Made by a program: the position numbers and the translations under genes. Of a stretch of DNA of 15,110 nucleotides, positions 1 to 7,756 are shown piece after piece (position 1 is the stretch's first letter; each line of letters starts with the position of its first letter). Location: assembly GCA_937924895.1 (NCBI GenBank), contig CALEYP010000125.1, positions 1-15,110 of the forward strand, given 5' to 3'. Below the pieces are notes generated by a model. That model made no database searches, was not told the DNA's origin, and saw nothing but the letters and a program-made list of their open reading frames with translations. Origin of the DNA: an uncultured Alphaproteobacteria bacterium. GTDB taxonomy: Bacteria > Pseudomonadota > Alphaproteobacteria > Puniceispirillales > Puniceispirillaceae.

Positions 1-1
1 T

Positions 2-580
2 ATTGCCACACTTGGCATGTTTTTGATTGCCAGAGGGATTGCACAAGCTTTGACGAGAGGGAAACCAGTCTCGTTCCCTACCGAGAGTTTTGCCGCCATT
101 GGGAAAGGTATGATGCCTGTATTTTGGTTCATTGGCCTCGCTTTCATCTTGCATTTCGTCATGCGTTACACTGTTTATGGCAAACACACCTATGCCATCG
201 GTTCAAATGAAGATGCAGCGCGTATGTCCGGCATTAATGTCAAAGGCCCTAAGGTGATGGTTTATATGATGGCCTCCATGTTGGCTGCTTTTGCGGCGGT
301 TGTCTTGAGCTCAAAAAATCTGACTGCCCAATCAGGTATGGGTATTTTCTATGAGCTTTATGCTATTGCCATGGCCGTAATCGGCGGGGTTAGCCTCACA
401 GGTGGTCGCGGTTCAATTATTGGCACAGTGTTAGGGGCTATGGTGTTTGGCGTTATTCAGTCAGGTTTCACCTATATCAAGCTTGATGCCTTCTTCCAGC
501 TGATGGCGATGGGGGTCATAATTATATCGGCTGTGGTTCTTGATAAGGTGCGTCAGGAACGCGCCGCAGCGCGGAGTTAA
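2..580 (+). CDS. Sugar ABC transporter permease, RbsC/FrcC family (5' end missing)
   Basis: This is the C-terminal ~192 residues of an inner-membrane permease of a ribose/fructose/inositol-type ABC importer. The frame is already open at base 2, and the residues before the first ATG (IATLG then MFLIARG) fit the family, so the true start lies upstream of the window. Several hydrophobic stretches are visible (for example PVFWFIGLAFILHFVM, and a C-terminal run ending VIIISAVVLD). The motifs YAIGSNEDAARMSGI and GGVSLTGGRGSIIGTVLGA are typical of RbsC-like permeases, in which the first is a cytoplasmic loop that contacts the ATPase. It ends in TAA, directly followed by a GGGAGG ribosome site for the ATPase gene 11 bases on. 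The neighbouring iol genes suggest a cyclitol such as inositol as substrate; this is inferred from context only. Confidence 0.93.
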   Translation: MATLGMFLIARGIAQALTRGKPVSFPTESFAAIGKGMMPVFWFIGLAFILHFVMRYTVYGKHTYAIGSNEDAARMSGINVKGPKVMVYMMASMLAAFAAVVLSSKNLTAQSGMGIFYELYAIAMAVIGGVSLTGGRGSIIGTVLGAMVFGVIQSGFTYIKLDAFFQLMAMGVIIISAVVLDKVRQERAAARS

Positions 581-591
581 GGGAGGCTGTT

Positions 592-1374
592 ATGGAAGAT
601 ATTATTCTTGAAACAAAGGGCCTGACAAAACATTATGGCGGTGTTCACGCGCTGGAAGGCGCAGACTTCAAGCTTAAAAAGGGCGAACATGTTGCAATTA
701 TGGGCGATAATGGTGCCGGTAAATCGACTTTTGTGCGTCAGATTACAGGCGTGGAACAGCGTACAAGCGGCACTATCGTTTTTGATGGCAAAGAGGTGAA
801 TTTCAAAGGGCCTATTCAGGCCCGAGAAGCAGGGATTGAAACCGTCTTCCAGACGCTCGCATTAGCAGACCATCTTGATGTGCCTGATAATATATTTCTA
901 GGACGTGAAATTACCAAATGGAACTGGCTAGGTCCGTTTCGCCGCCTTGATTATAAGGCTATGCGCGATGAAACTATGGCAGCACTTGAAAAGACGGCGG
1001 TGAAAATTCCAAATATTAACAACACCATTCAAAATATGTCTGGTGGCCAACGCCAATGTGTGGCTATCGCCCGCACAGCCAGTTTTCAGTCTCGATTAAC
1101 AATTAGGGATGAACCAACAGCAGCTCTGGGCGTTCAGGAGACTGAGCAGGTGGAAAATATCATTCGTAACCTGAAAGAAGCTGGTGAACCGCTAATCCTC
1201 GTTAGCCACAATATGCGGCAAGTCTTTGACCTTGTTGATCGTATCGTGGTGTTTAGACGAGGGCGTATCTGCGCCAATCTAGATATTAAGAATGGCAAGG
1301 TCACAGGTGAGGATGTGGTATCCTATATTACCGGTGCAAAAACAGGGGCGGAATATGCAGAGACAGCACTGTAA
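592..1374 (+). CDS. Sugar ABC transporter ATP-binding protein, single-domain FrcA type
   Basis: This 260-residue cytoplasmic ATPase powers the upstream permease. Visible motifs are Walker A GDNGAGKST (38-46), the Q-loop glutamine near 87, signature MSGGQRQ (149-155), Walker B ending in D173-E174 within DEPTAALG, and the switch histidine H206. It has one nucleotide-binding domain, as in fructose-type FrcA, whereas RbsA, XylG and IatA carry two and are about 500 residues. The start ATG is preceded by GGGAGG at 581-586. One oddity is that the residue just before the Walker B aspartate is Arg172 (codon AGG), where relatives have a hydrophobic residue, usually Met or Leu. AGG is one base from ATG. 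Either this is natural variation, a damaging mutation or a sequence error. Function is clear; substrate is inferred from the iol context. Confidence 0.93.
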   Translation: MEDIILETKGLTKHYGGVHALEGADFKLKKGEHVAIMGDNGAGKSTFVRQITGVEQRTSGTIVFDGKEVNFKGPIQAREAGIETVFQTLALADHLDVPDNIFLGREITKWNWLGPFRRLDYKAMRDETMAALEKTAVKIPNINNTIQNMSGGQRQCVAIARTASFQSRLTIRDEPTAALGVQETEQVENIIRNLKEAGEPLILVSHNMRQVFDLVDRIVVFRRGRICANLDIKNGKVTGEDVVSYITGAKTGAEYAETAL

Positions 1375-1405
1375 CAGGTGCTGTTGGGAATAAGCGAGGT
1401 GTCAC

Positions 1406-2551
1406 ATGGCAAGCTATTACCAGATGTCGGATTGTCAGCTTGATGATCTTGATGCGCTTGTCTCACGAGAGCTTCATCTGCCCGATAATACATACGCAAT
1501 AGGTATCGAAAAGAATATTCCTCTTTATGATGGGCCCTCTTTAACAGGCATTCTAGCAAATCCTGAGACGCGCCACTCTTTGCTGTCTGAATGGGCAAAT
1601 ATACTTGTCCATCAGTCTGGCGTGATCGTCATCAAGCAAGCTATCACTGATCACGATGTCATCGATGCTGTGACACAGATTTATCATGATATCATTGAGG
1701 CTGAGCGAGGCACGCAAACGGGCGGCGATCATTTTGCAGGCAAAGGCGCGAATGACCGCATCTGGAATTCACTACAGAAGCTGTGTTTGGCTGATCCGGC
1801 CTTGTTTATCCGCTATTTTGGGAGCCCGTCCATTGATGGGGTCTGCGAGGCTTTTCTCGGCCCAGCCTATCAGATGACAGCGCAGGTGAATCTGGTACGC
1901 CCTACGGGCAGAGCTCAGACGGCCCATCGTGATTACCATCTTGGCTTCATGCCAGCAGCGCAGGCCCTGATGTATCCTGTGCATACCCATGATATCTCAA
2001 CAACTATTACCCTACAGGGGGCAATCGCTCATTGTGATATGCCGGTTATCTCAGGTCCAACCAAATTACTTCCTTTTTCGCAGCTCTTGAAAACGGGCTA
2101 TATTGCGGTACATCAACAGGCTTATCGTGATTATTTTGAAGCCCATTATGTGCAGGTGCCTCTGTCTAAGGGAGATGCGGTTTTCTTCAGCCCAGCGCTC
2201 TTTCATGCTGCAGGTGATAATGACAGTACAGATATCGCACGAATGGCCAATTTACTGCAAATCTCATCCATGATGGGGCGTCCAATTGAAAGTGTGGATC
2301 GGGATAAAATGGTCAAAGCTTTGTTCCCGGCCTTTCAACAAATGAATTTGCCTGTTGAATACCGAAATGCGGCTATCCATGCATCAGCCGAAGGCTATGC
2401 CTTTCCCACTAATCTGGATACTGACCCACCCCTTGGGGGCAATGCTTCAGAAACGCAAGCAGAATTGCTGAAACGGGCGCTTGATGAGGGGCTGTCACAA
2501 TCAGAGTTTGAAGCAGCTCTGGTGGCACAGTCGACAAAAAAACGCGCCTAA
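1406..2551 (+). CDS. Phytanoyl-CoA dioxygenase (PhyH) family protein
   Basis: This 381-residue protein looks like a non-heme Fe(II)/2-oxoglutarate oxygenase of the PhyH superfamily. The iron triad is visible: H174 and D176 in the TAHRDYH segment, and H267 in FFSPALFHAAGD. R279 (DIARMAN), about a dozen residues later, is the expected 2-oxoglutarate carboxylate anchor. GPTKLLPFSQ (217-226) matches the GPT-x-x-LPGSH-like loop of this family. Members hydroxylate or oxidatively demethylate varied small molecules, so the exact substrate cannot be read from sequence. It sits between the ABC transporter and iolB, which suggests a modified cyclitol as substrate, for example an O-methyl-inositol. That is inference. 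The start ATG has a GAGG element about 8 bases upstream. The first ~65 residues are less recognisable. It lies 31 bases after the ATPase stop, probably in the same operon. Confidence 0.85.
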   Translation: MASYYQMSDCQLDDLDALVSRELHLPDNTYAIGIEKNIPLYDGPSLTGILANPETRHSLLSEWANILVHQSGVIVIKQAITDHDVIDAVTQIYHDIIEAERGTQTGGDHFAGKGANDRIWNSLQKLCLADPALFIRYFGSPSIDGVCEAFLGPAYQMTAQVNLVRPTGRAQTAHRDYHLGFMPAAQALMYPVHTHDISTTITLQGAIAHCDMPVISGPTKLLPFSQLLKTGYIAVHQQAYRDYFEAHYVQVPLSKGDAVFFSPALFHAAGDNDSTDIARMANLLQISSMMGRPIESVDRDKMVKALFPAFQQMNLPVEYRNAAIHASAEGYAFPTNLDTDPPLGGNASETQAELLKRALDEGLSQSEFEAALVAQSTKKRA

Positions 2552-2577
2552 CTGGTTATGACTAAGAGATTTTGATT

Positions 2578-3384
2578 ATGAAACATCTATTACGAAAACC
2601 AGACGCAACAACAGGCCGAATCCAACATGTAACACCGGAAAATGCAGGCTGGTCTTATGTGGGGTTTGATGTATATCGCCTCGCTGAAGGGGAGCGTGCT
2701 GAGGATGTGTGCGGTGATAATGAGATAATTCTTGTGCTTGTAGAGGGGCGTGCCCATATCACAGCAGCGGATAAGGATTGGGGAGAGATGGGTGAGCGTC
2801 TATCTGTGTGGGAGCGCACGCCGCCACACGCGCTCTACATCCCTAATGAAGCTAGTTGGCATGCCATTGCCACAACTGATTGTGTGCTGGCAGTCTGCAA
2901 GGCGCCGGGGCAAGGTGGTTATCAGGCACAGCGCCTTGGCCCTGATGGCATTAGCCTTGAAGAACGTGGCAAAGGCAGTAATACCCGCTATATTCATAAT
3001 ATTGCCATGGAAGGCAGAGATGTAGCGGATAGCCTTTTGGTAACAGAGGTATTCACCCCAAATGGCCATTGGTCATCTTTTCCTTCCCATCGTCACGATG
3101 AAGATAATTATCCCCATATCACTTATTTAGAAGAAACCTATTATCATCGGATTGCCCCTGAAGACGGGTTTGGTATCCAGCGTGTCTATACAGAAGACGG
3201 CTCACTTGATGAAACGATGTCAGTCAAAGACCATGATGTTGTTTTGGTGCCAAAAGGGCATCACCCCTGTGCCGCCCCTTATGGTTTTGAGATGTATTAT
3301 CTCAATGTAATGGCAGGTCCTTTGCGAAAATGGCGTTTTCAGCTGGACCCTGCGGTCGCTTGGATTGTAGAACGAGACAGCTAG
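2578..3384 (+). CDS. iolB: 5-deoxy-glucuronate isomerase IolB
   Basis: IolB converts 5-deoxy-D-glucuronate, the ring-opened product of IolD, into 5-dehydro-2-deoxy-D-gluconate in the cytosolic inositol pathway. The 268-residue protein resembles Bacillus IolB from end to end: it begins KHLLRKP, has NTRYIHNI near 135-142, SSFPSHRHDEDN (166-177), LEETYYHRI (184-192), YLNVMAGPLRKWRF (241-254), and ends near WIVERDS. The cupin metal ligands appear to be H171, H173, E186 and H229. I start at ATG 2578 because AAGAG at 2563-2567 is well spaced for it; the in-frame TTG at 2572 would be too close. It follows the dioxygenase by 26 bases and precedes the LacI gene by 22. This is the standard IolB of the window; a more divergent relative is encoded at 10617. 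Confidence 0.93.
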   Translation: MKHLLRKPDATTGRIQHVTPENAGWSYVGFDVYRLAEGERAEDVCGDNEIILVLVEGRAHITAADKDWGEMGERLSVWERTPPHALYIPNEASWHAIATTDCVLAVCKAPGQGGYQAQRLGPDGISLEERGKGSNTRYIHNIAMEGRDVADSLLVTEVFTPNGHWSSFPSHRHDEDNYPHITYLEETYYHRIAPEDGFGIQRVYTEDGSLDETMSVKDHDVVLVPKGHHPCAAPYGFEMYYLNVMAGPLRKWRFQLDPAVAWIVERDS

Positions 3385-3406
3385 GAGCGGAAGAGGGGGC
3401 AAGGCT

Positions 3407-4414
3407 ATGGCAACAACACTTCGAGATGTCGCAGAACGCGCAGGCGTCTCTCGCTCCGCTGTCTCTCGTACATTTACCCCCGGCGCCTCTGTGTCAGATA
3501 AAACCAGACAGCTGGTCACAAAAGCTGCCAATGAATTAGGGTACCATCCCAACGCGTTGGCCTCCTCGCTGACAACAGGACGAACAAAGCTTATTGGGAT
3601 GGTGTTGAATAATTTCCATAATCCGCTTTTTCTGGAAGTGTTTGATTTGTTTACAAGAGGTTTGCAAGCCAAAGGCTTGCGGCCACTGATGGTAAACCTC
3701 ACAGATGAGACAGACCCACAGCATTCTGTCAGGATGTTAAAACAATATTCTGTTGATGGCGTGGTGCTGGCTTCTTCAACCTTGCCAGCTAGTTTTGCTG
3801 AGGCGTTTCGTGATGCGGATATGCCCATTGTGCATAGCTTTGGTAAATACTCGCTAACCCCAAAAGTGCATGTGGTAGGTATTGATAATGAAAAATGTGG
3901 CCAGCTAGCAGCTTTAACGTTGAAGGAGAGAGGTTATCGACGAGTTGGGTTTCTTGGTGGCCCACAGCAAGCCAGCTCTACGCAAGACCGCATGGCAGGC
4001 TTTTTAAATGAGATAGCTAAACATCCAGAAATGACAGTTTCCTATAGTTTTGCCGAAGATTATACTTTCCGCGCTGGCCGAAATGAAATGCTTCGTCTAG
4101 TCAAGGATGAGGTGATGGAGGCCTATTTCTGCGGTGATGATGTGTTATCAATAGGGGCTTTGTCAGCCTTGCAAGAATGTGGCCTAAAGGTGCCAGAGGC
4201 AGTGGGTATCATCGGGCTGAATGATATGGAGCTGGCAGGATGGGAGAATATCAATCTGACCACAATCTCTCAGCCTATTTCAGATATTGTCGAGGCAACA
4301 GTTGAGCTTATGACTGCTTTGCTGGAAGATCCTGATAAAACACCTGAAACGCGTTTATTTGAGTGTCAGTTAATAGATCGTGGCACGCTGCGTGCACGCC
4401 ACGACCTTGTATAA
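3407..4414 (+). CDS. LacI-family transcriptional regulator (probable regulator of the iol cluster)
   Basis: This 335-residue regulator has an N-terminal LacI helix-turn-helix (about 2-50: TLRDVAERAGVSRSAVSRTF, then the hinge region NALASSLTTGRT near 47-58). A periplasmic-binding-protein-like sensor domain follows (LIGMVLNNFHNPLF; VVGIDNEKCGQLAA; GFLGGPQQASSTQDR; IIGLNDMELA; LTTISQPI). It is the last gene of the transporter-dioxygenase-iolB run, 22 bases after iolB, with a purine-rich AGGAG/GAGGGGG leader. Proteins of this kind repress, or occasionally activate, catabolic operons, and a cytosolic sugar or pathway intermediate releases DNA binding. I infer that it controls the cyclitol genes and may bind the palindrome at 7643-7660. 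Its 3' end faces the minus-strand operon, with only 12 bases between stop codons. Confidence 0.92.
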   Translation: MATTLRDVAERAGVSRSAVSRTFTPGASVSDKTRQLVTKAANELGYHPNALASSLTTGRTKLIGMVLNNFHNPLFLEVFDLFTRGLQAKGLRPLMVNLTDETDPQHSVRMLKQYSVDGVVLASSTLPASFAEAFRDADMPIVHSFGKYSLTPKVHVVGIDNEKCGQLAALTLKERGYRRVGFLGGPQQASSTQDRMAGFLNEIAKHPEMTVSYSFAEDYTFRAGRNEMLRLVKDEVMEAYFCGDDVLSIGALSALQECGLKVPEAVGIIGLNDMELAGWENINLTTISQPISDIVEATVELMTALLEDPDKTPETRLFECQLIDRGTLRARHDLV

Positions 4415-4447
4415 ATTTCCTATGTATCAGGTTGAACGGAACATAGG
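4415..4447. terminator. Possible weak convergent hairpin
   Basis: The 12-base gap between two convergent genes and the first bases of the minus-strand gene contain CCTATGT (4419-4425) and its exact reverse complement ACATAGG (4441-4447), separated by 15 bases. This could form a 7-bp stem between the LacI gene and the oppositely read dehydrogenase. There is no good T-run on either side and the loop is long, so termination is only a possibility. Confidence 0.2.
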
Positions 4448-5590
4448 TGGGCGGGCATCAACCCAAACACCATGCGCTTTGCCCGATTCTGCGACAGCTT
4501 CAACAGCTGCCATGGAACGCAAACCATCCTCAGCACGAGGATAAAGATTTGCCGCTGGATCTGGGGCGGTTCCGGCTTTCGCCGCGTTAATCACCTCCGC
4601 CAAATCCTTGTAGATATTCGCAAAAGCAAGCGGCATTCCTTCGGCATGCCCAATCGTGACACGCGTTGTGCGATCTGCCTCAGGTGAGAGATTTGCTTCA
4701 CCACGCTCAATGATCTGCAGGCGTTCATTCAAGGGCATCCAATAAAGTTGGTTGGGATGTTCTTGAGACCAGCGCAATCCACCTTTTTCGCCAAAGACCT
4801 GTAATGTCAGACCATGTTGTCTGCCGATCGCGACAGATGACGTCCAAAGACGGCCCACAGCGCCACCATCAAACCGTAAATTGACCATCGCATCATCTTC
4901 TAACTCGCGTGATGAGATGCAAGACACAATATCTGCTGATAATTGAGTAGCTTCTTGGCCAATCACAAAACTGGCCATGTGCAGTGCATGGATGCCGCAA
5001 TCTGCAAATTGTGCTGATACGCCAGCTTGTGCCGGATCGTAACGCCACCTGACGCGTGGATTATCAGCATCGGCAGCATCAGCATGATGGCCATGAGCAA
5101 ATTCAGCCTTAATTAGACGAATAGCGCCCAAATCTCCGCGTGCCACCATTGCCTTCATGTGACGGACAAGGGAATAGCCGGTATAGCCATAATTCACCGC
5201 ACAGATTTTGCCTGAGGCCTGCGCTATTTTGACAATCTCTTCCCCTTCTTCAACCGTCATCGTCATCGGTTTTTCACACAAGACATGAAATCCTTTTTCC
5301 AAAAAGGCTTTGGTGATCTCAAAATGTGTTGCATTCGGGGTTGCCACAGTTACAAGGTCAATGCGGTCATCACGAGCTGCCTCTTTATCAAGCATTTCTT
5401 GCCAATCGCCATAGGAACGGTCTGCGTCGAGACCAAGACGAGCGCCATAGTCACGCCCAACATCCGGTCTGTGGTCAAGCGCGCCTGCAACAAAGTCAAA
5501 AGCCCCATCAAGACCAGCACCAAGACGGTGTGCTGGCCCAATCTGGCTGCCTTCACCACCGCCAATCATTCCCCATTTTAATTTTGCCAT
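4427..5590 (-). CDS. Gfo/Idh/MocA-family oxidoreductase (probable cyclitol or sugar dehydrogenase)
   Basis: This 387-residue NAD(P)-dependent dehydrogenase has an N-terminal Rossmann fold with a glycine-rich start (WGMIGGGEGSQIG, 6-18). The nucleotide-site and catalytic motif CEKP (105-108, Lys107) follows, and then D197-x3-H201 (ADCGIHALH) in the C-terminal Gfo/Idh domain. Enzymes with this EKP plus D-x-x-x-H set oxidise or reduce a hydroxyl on inositols, inososes or pyranose sugars. The family includes IolG, IolX, IolW and rhizopine MocA, and sequence alone does not separate them here. I choose ATG 5590 because GAGTGAG lies at a suitable distance; the upstream GTG at 5602 would overlap that ribosome site. 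It is the last of three minus-strand genes, 14 bases after the IolE/MocC-like gene, so co-transcription is likely. Confidence 0.9.
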   Translation of the reverse strand: MAKLKWGMIGGGEGSQIGPAHRLGAGLDGAFDFVAGALDHRPDVGRDYGARLGLDADRSYGDWQEMLDKEAARDDRIDLVTVATPNATHFEITKAFLEKGFHVLCEKPMTMTVEEGEEIVKIAQASGKICAVNYGYTGYSLVRHMKAMVARGDLGAIRLIKAEFAHGHHADAADADNPRVRWRYDPAQAGVSAQFADCGIHALHMASFVIGQEATQLSADIVSCISSRELEDDAMVNLRFDGGAVGRLWTSSVAIGRQHGLTLQVFGEKGGLRWSQEHPNQLYWMPLNERLQIIERGEANLSPEADRTTRVTIGHAEGMPLAFANIYKDLAEVINAAKAGTAPDPAANLYPRAEDGLRSMAAVEAVAESGKAHGVWVDARPPMFRST

Positions 5591-5604
5591 TTTAGAACTC
5601 ACTC

Positions 5605-6498
5605 TTATTGAAAACCAATTGATTCAAGATATTCACGATTTAGACGTGCATCACCAAGCGTGTCAGGGTACAGGGTTGGATCACAATCCTGTTCAATGGT
5701 GCACCAGCCTGTGTAATTTGTTTCAAGCAATAATTGACGCACTGCCGGAAAATCGACCTCGCCTTTATCGAGGGTGCAGAAAATGCCCTGTCCGCACGCA
5801 TCATAAAAGCCTGTGCGATTTGCGATGGCTTGTGCCTTAATATCTTTGTCAGTGGATTTGAAATGCACATAAGTAATGCGATCTCTATGACGCTTCATAA
5901 AGGCAACAGGGTCAAAGCCGGCATAGGTACAATGGCCGGTATCAATGCAAAGCTTAAGGATATCGCTATCTACCTCAGATAAGAGCCGTTCTACCTCTGG
6001 CTCGAAATCCATAAAGCCACCTGCATGGGGGTGTAATTCAGGGATAAGGCCATATTCTTCTGCGCCCATCTTGGCGATGGTAACAATTCGGTCTCGGTAA
6101 GCCTGCCATTCAGCATTATCCATCTGTTCTGCCTCATCAGCGCGTCCTGCTGTTGGGGCGCGGCGTGGAGAAATGCTGTCAATTAGCACAAAATGACTTG
6201 CGCCATGGGCCTTGAGGGCTTGGCAAGTGCGCACAGCCCCATCCATGACATCATCCCATTTGTCCTTATCATGGAAAGCGCGGAAAACAACACCGCCAAT
6301 TAGTTCAAGGCCAAATTCATCAAGCGCCTCGCCAAGCTCTGAGGGGTCTTCCGGCATAAACCCAACGGGACCAAGCTCAATACCCTTATAACCTGCCTCA
6401 GCACATTCCTGAAGGACCGTGCGCCAATGCGGGTTACGAGGGTCGTTGGCAAATTCTACCCCCCATGAACAAGGGGCATTTCCAATTCTGATTGTCAT
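5605..6498 (-). CDS. Sugar phosphate isomerase/epimerase-like TIM-barrel protein (IolE/MocC-like)
   Basis: This is a 297-residue protein of the xylose-isomerase-like AP-endonuclease-2 fold, which includes inosose dehydratase IolE, inosose isomerase IolI, IolH and MocC. Likely metal ligands are E154 (LIPELHPHAGG), D186 with H189 (CIDTGHCTYAG), H212 (TYVHFKSTDKD) and E269 (GWCTIEQDCDP). The N terminus, IGNAPCSWGVEF with GIELGPVGFMP, is closer to my recollection of the MocC/IolH-like branch than to canonical IolE, which usually starts with GIAPIAW or GIAPIGW. Because no other IolE candidate is in the window, it may supply the dehydratase step or may interconvert inososes from another cyclitol; I cannot decide. 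The ATG start has AGGAGAG a few bases upstream. Gaps to its operon partners are 10 and 14 bases. Confidence 0.85.
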   Translation of the reverse strand: MTIRIGNAPCSWGVEFANDPRNPHWRTVLQECAEAGYKGIELGPVGFMPEDPSELGEALDEFGLELIGGVVFRAFHDKDKWDDVMDGAVRTCQALKAHGASHFVLIDSISPRRAPTAGRADEAEQMDNAEWQAYRDRIVTIAKMGAEEYGLIPELHPHAGGFMDFEPEVERLLSEVDSDILKLCIDTGHCTYAGFDPVAFMKRHRDRITYVHFKSTDKDIKAQAIANRTGFYDACGQGIFCTLDKGEVDFPAVRQLLLETNYTGWCTIEQDCDPTLYPDTLGDARLNREYLESIGFQ

Positions 6499-6508
6499 GT
6501 GAACTCTC

Positions 6509-7612
6509 CTAAACTCGAACTACTGGTACCCAACGACCTGTTGCGGAAGATTTATGCACCGCATCAACCACTTCAGCAACTGCCAATCCATCTCTAAAGG
6601 TTGGCCAGATGGCCTTGCCTGTGGCTATCGCCTCTAAAAAATCTTTTGCTTCAATGATAACCGTATCTTGATACCCCGTGCCATGACCTGGCCCCTGACA
6701 AAATGGGAGGTAATCGGGATGGGCAGGGCCTGCGAGGATTTTTTTAAAACCCCGCTCAGCTTCAGGGCCTTCGGCACGATATAGGAAAAGTGCATTTTGA
6801 TCTTCCTGATCAAAGGCGATAGAGCCTTTAGTGCCGTGGATTTCATAGGCATAACCCATCTTACGACCGGTCGCGAGGCGTGATGAATAGATGTGCCCCA
6901 TGACACCATTGGCAAAGCGGCACATAATTTGGGCATGGTCATCATTAGTCACAGTGCCACCCGGACGCTCTTTATGAACGCATTCCACATCAGCCATCAC
7001 CTTTTCAATCGGCCCCATCAGTGCAAGAGCTGCGTTTATCGGATGTGGGGCTAGATCGCCCATATTGCCATTGGCAATGCCAGAACAGCGCCAATTATGG
7101 GGCAGGTTAGGGTCAGCCTGAAAATCTTCTGCATGCTCACCGCGGAACCATGTCACCTGTCCGATGGCGCCCTCAGCCAGCAATTGACGGGCATATTGGC
7201 TGGCGGGGGTGCGGATGTAATTGAACCCCATCATATTGGCAACCCCTGCCGCCTCTGCCATTTCGACCATAGCGCGCGCATCTTCTAGCGAATCAGCTAT
7301 CGGCTTTTCACATAGAACAGGCTTACCTAATTTCAGGGCTGCTTCTGCCATTTCACGGTGGGTATTTTGTGGAGTAGCAATAATCACAGCTTCAACCGCT
7401 GGATCATTGATTAATGCGCGCCAATCATCTGTGGCTCGCGCAAAGCCATAGGCCTGACGATAATTTTCTGCTGTTTCACTGCTTGTTGCAGCCACCATTT
7501 CCAGATGTGGCCGCAGCTTGGTATTGAAAATAGCGCCGACTGAGAGCATCGCAACCGCATGTGCTTTGCCCATATAGCCGCCCCCAATAATGCCGATACC
7601 TATCTTTGTCAC
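6509..7612 (-). CDS. Gfo/Idh/MocA-family oxidoreductase (probable inositol/cyclitol dehydrogenase), first gene of minus operon
   Basis: This 367-residue dehydrogenase has a Rossmann motif at its N terminus (IGIGIIGGGYMGKAHA, 4-19), CEKP at 101-104 (catalytic Lys103) and D186-x3-H190 (MGDLAPHPIN). These are the hallmarks of Gfo/Idh enzymes acting on inositols and sugars. It probably performs the first oxidation of a cyclitol, but whether on myo-, scyllo- or another inositol is not visible. I start it at GTG 7612, six bases after AAAGGAGA. The open frame runs 26 codons further upstream, to ATG 7690, but that stretch lacks family similarity and would run through the operator-like palindrome at 7643-7660, so the long start is unlikely. 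It leads the three-gene minus-strand operon, is divergent from iolD, and differs clearly in sequence from the second Gfo/Idh protein at 4427. Confidence 0.88.
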   Translation of the reverse strand: MTKIGIGIIGGGYMGKAHAVAMLSVGAIFNTKLRPHLEMVAATSSETAENYRQAYGFARATDDWRALINDPAVEAVIIATPQNTHREMAEAALKLGKPVLCEKPIADSLEDARAMVEMAEAAGVANMMGFNYIRTPASQYARQLLAEGAIGQVTWFRGEHAEDFQADPNLPHNWRCSGIANGNMGDLAPHPINAALALMGPIEKVMADVECVHKERPGGTVTNDDHAQIMCRFANGVMGHIYSSRLATGRKMGYAYEIHGTKGSIAFDQEDQNALFLYRAEGPEAERGFKKILAGPAHPDYLPFCQGPGHGTGYQDTVIIEAKDFLEAIATGKAIWPTFRDGLAVAEVVDAVHKSSATGRWVPVVRV

Positions 7613-7642
7613 AACCAATCTCCTTTCATGGCTTTTGGGCTC

Positions 7643-7660
7643 TTTGCAACCGGTTGCAAA
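7643..7660. promoter_or_regulatory. LacI-family operator-like 18-bp palindrome in the divergent promoter region
   Basis: TTTGCAACC is directly followed by its exact reverse complement GGTTGCAAA, giving a perfect 18-bp inverted repeat with a central CpG, the typical form of LacI/PurR-family operators. It lies in the 144-base intergenic region between the minus-strand dehydrogenase (GTG 7612) and iolD (GTG 7757), 30 bases from the first start and 96 from the second. One bound dimer could control both operons. I could not assign convincing -35/-10 boxes for either direction. The best binder in the window is the LacI protein at 3407, by inference. Confidence 0.7.
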
Positions 7661-7756
7661 TACGCTAACCTTCCCTAACAGAACATACAAGCAGCAAATA
7701 GAGAAATTGCGGCAAGAAGCTAAGCTAAAAATAGGGCGAAGGCGAGGAGCGAAATA

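Noticed and set aside
1323..1598. Minus-strand open frame across the ATPase/dioxygenase junction
   Set aside because: No ribosome site or motif, and both plus-strand genes are well supported here.
3220..3828. 202-codon minus-strand open frame across the iolB end and the LacI gene start
   Set aside because: It overlaps two well supported plus-strand genes and its translation shows no recognisable domain.
7613..7690. 26-codon N-terminal extension of the minus-strand dehydrogenase starting at ATG 7690
   Set aside because: It precedes the Rossmann start, has no family similarity, covers the operator palindrome, and the GTG at 7612 has a well placed AAAGGAGA.
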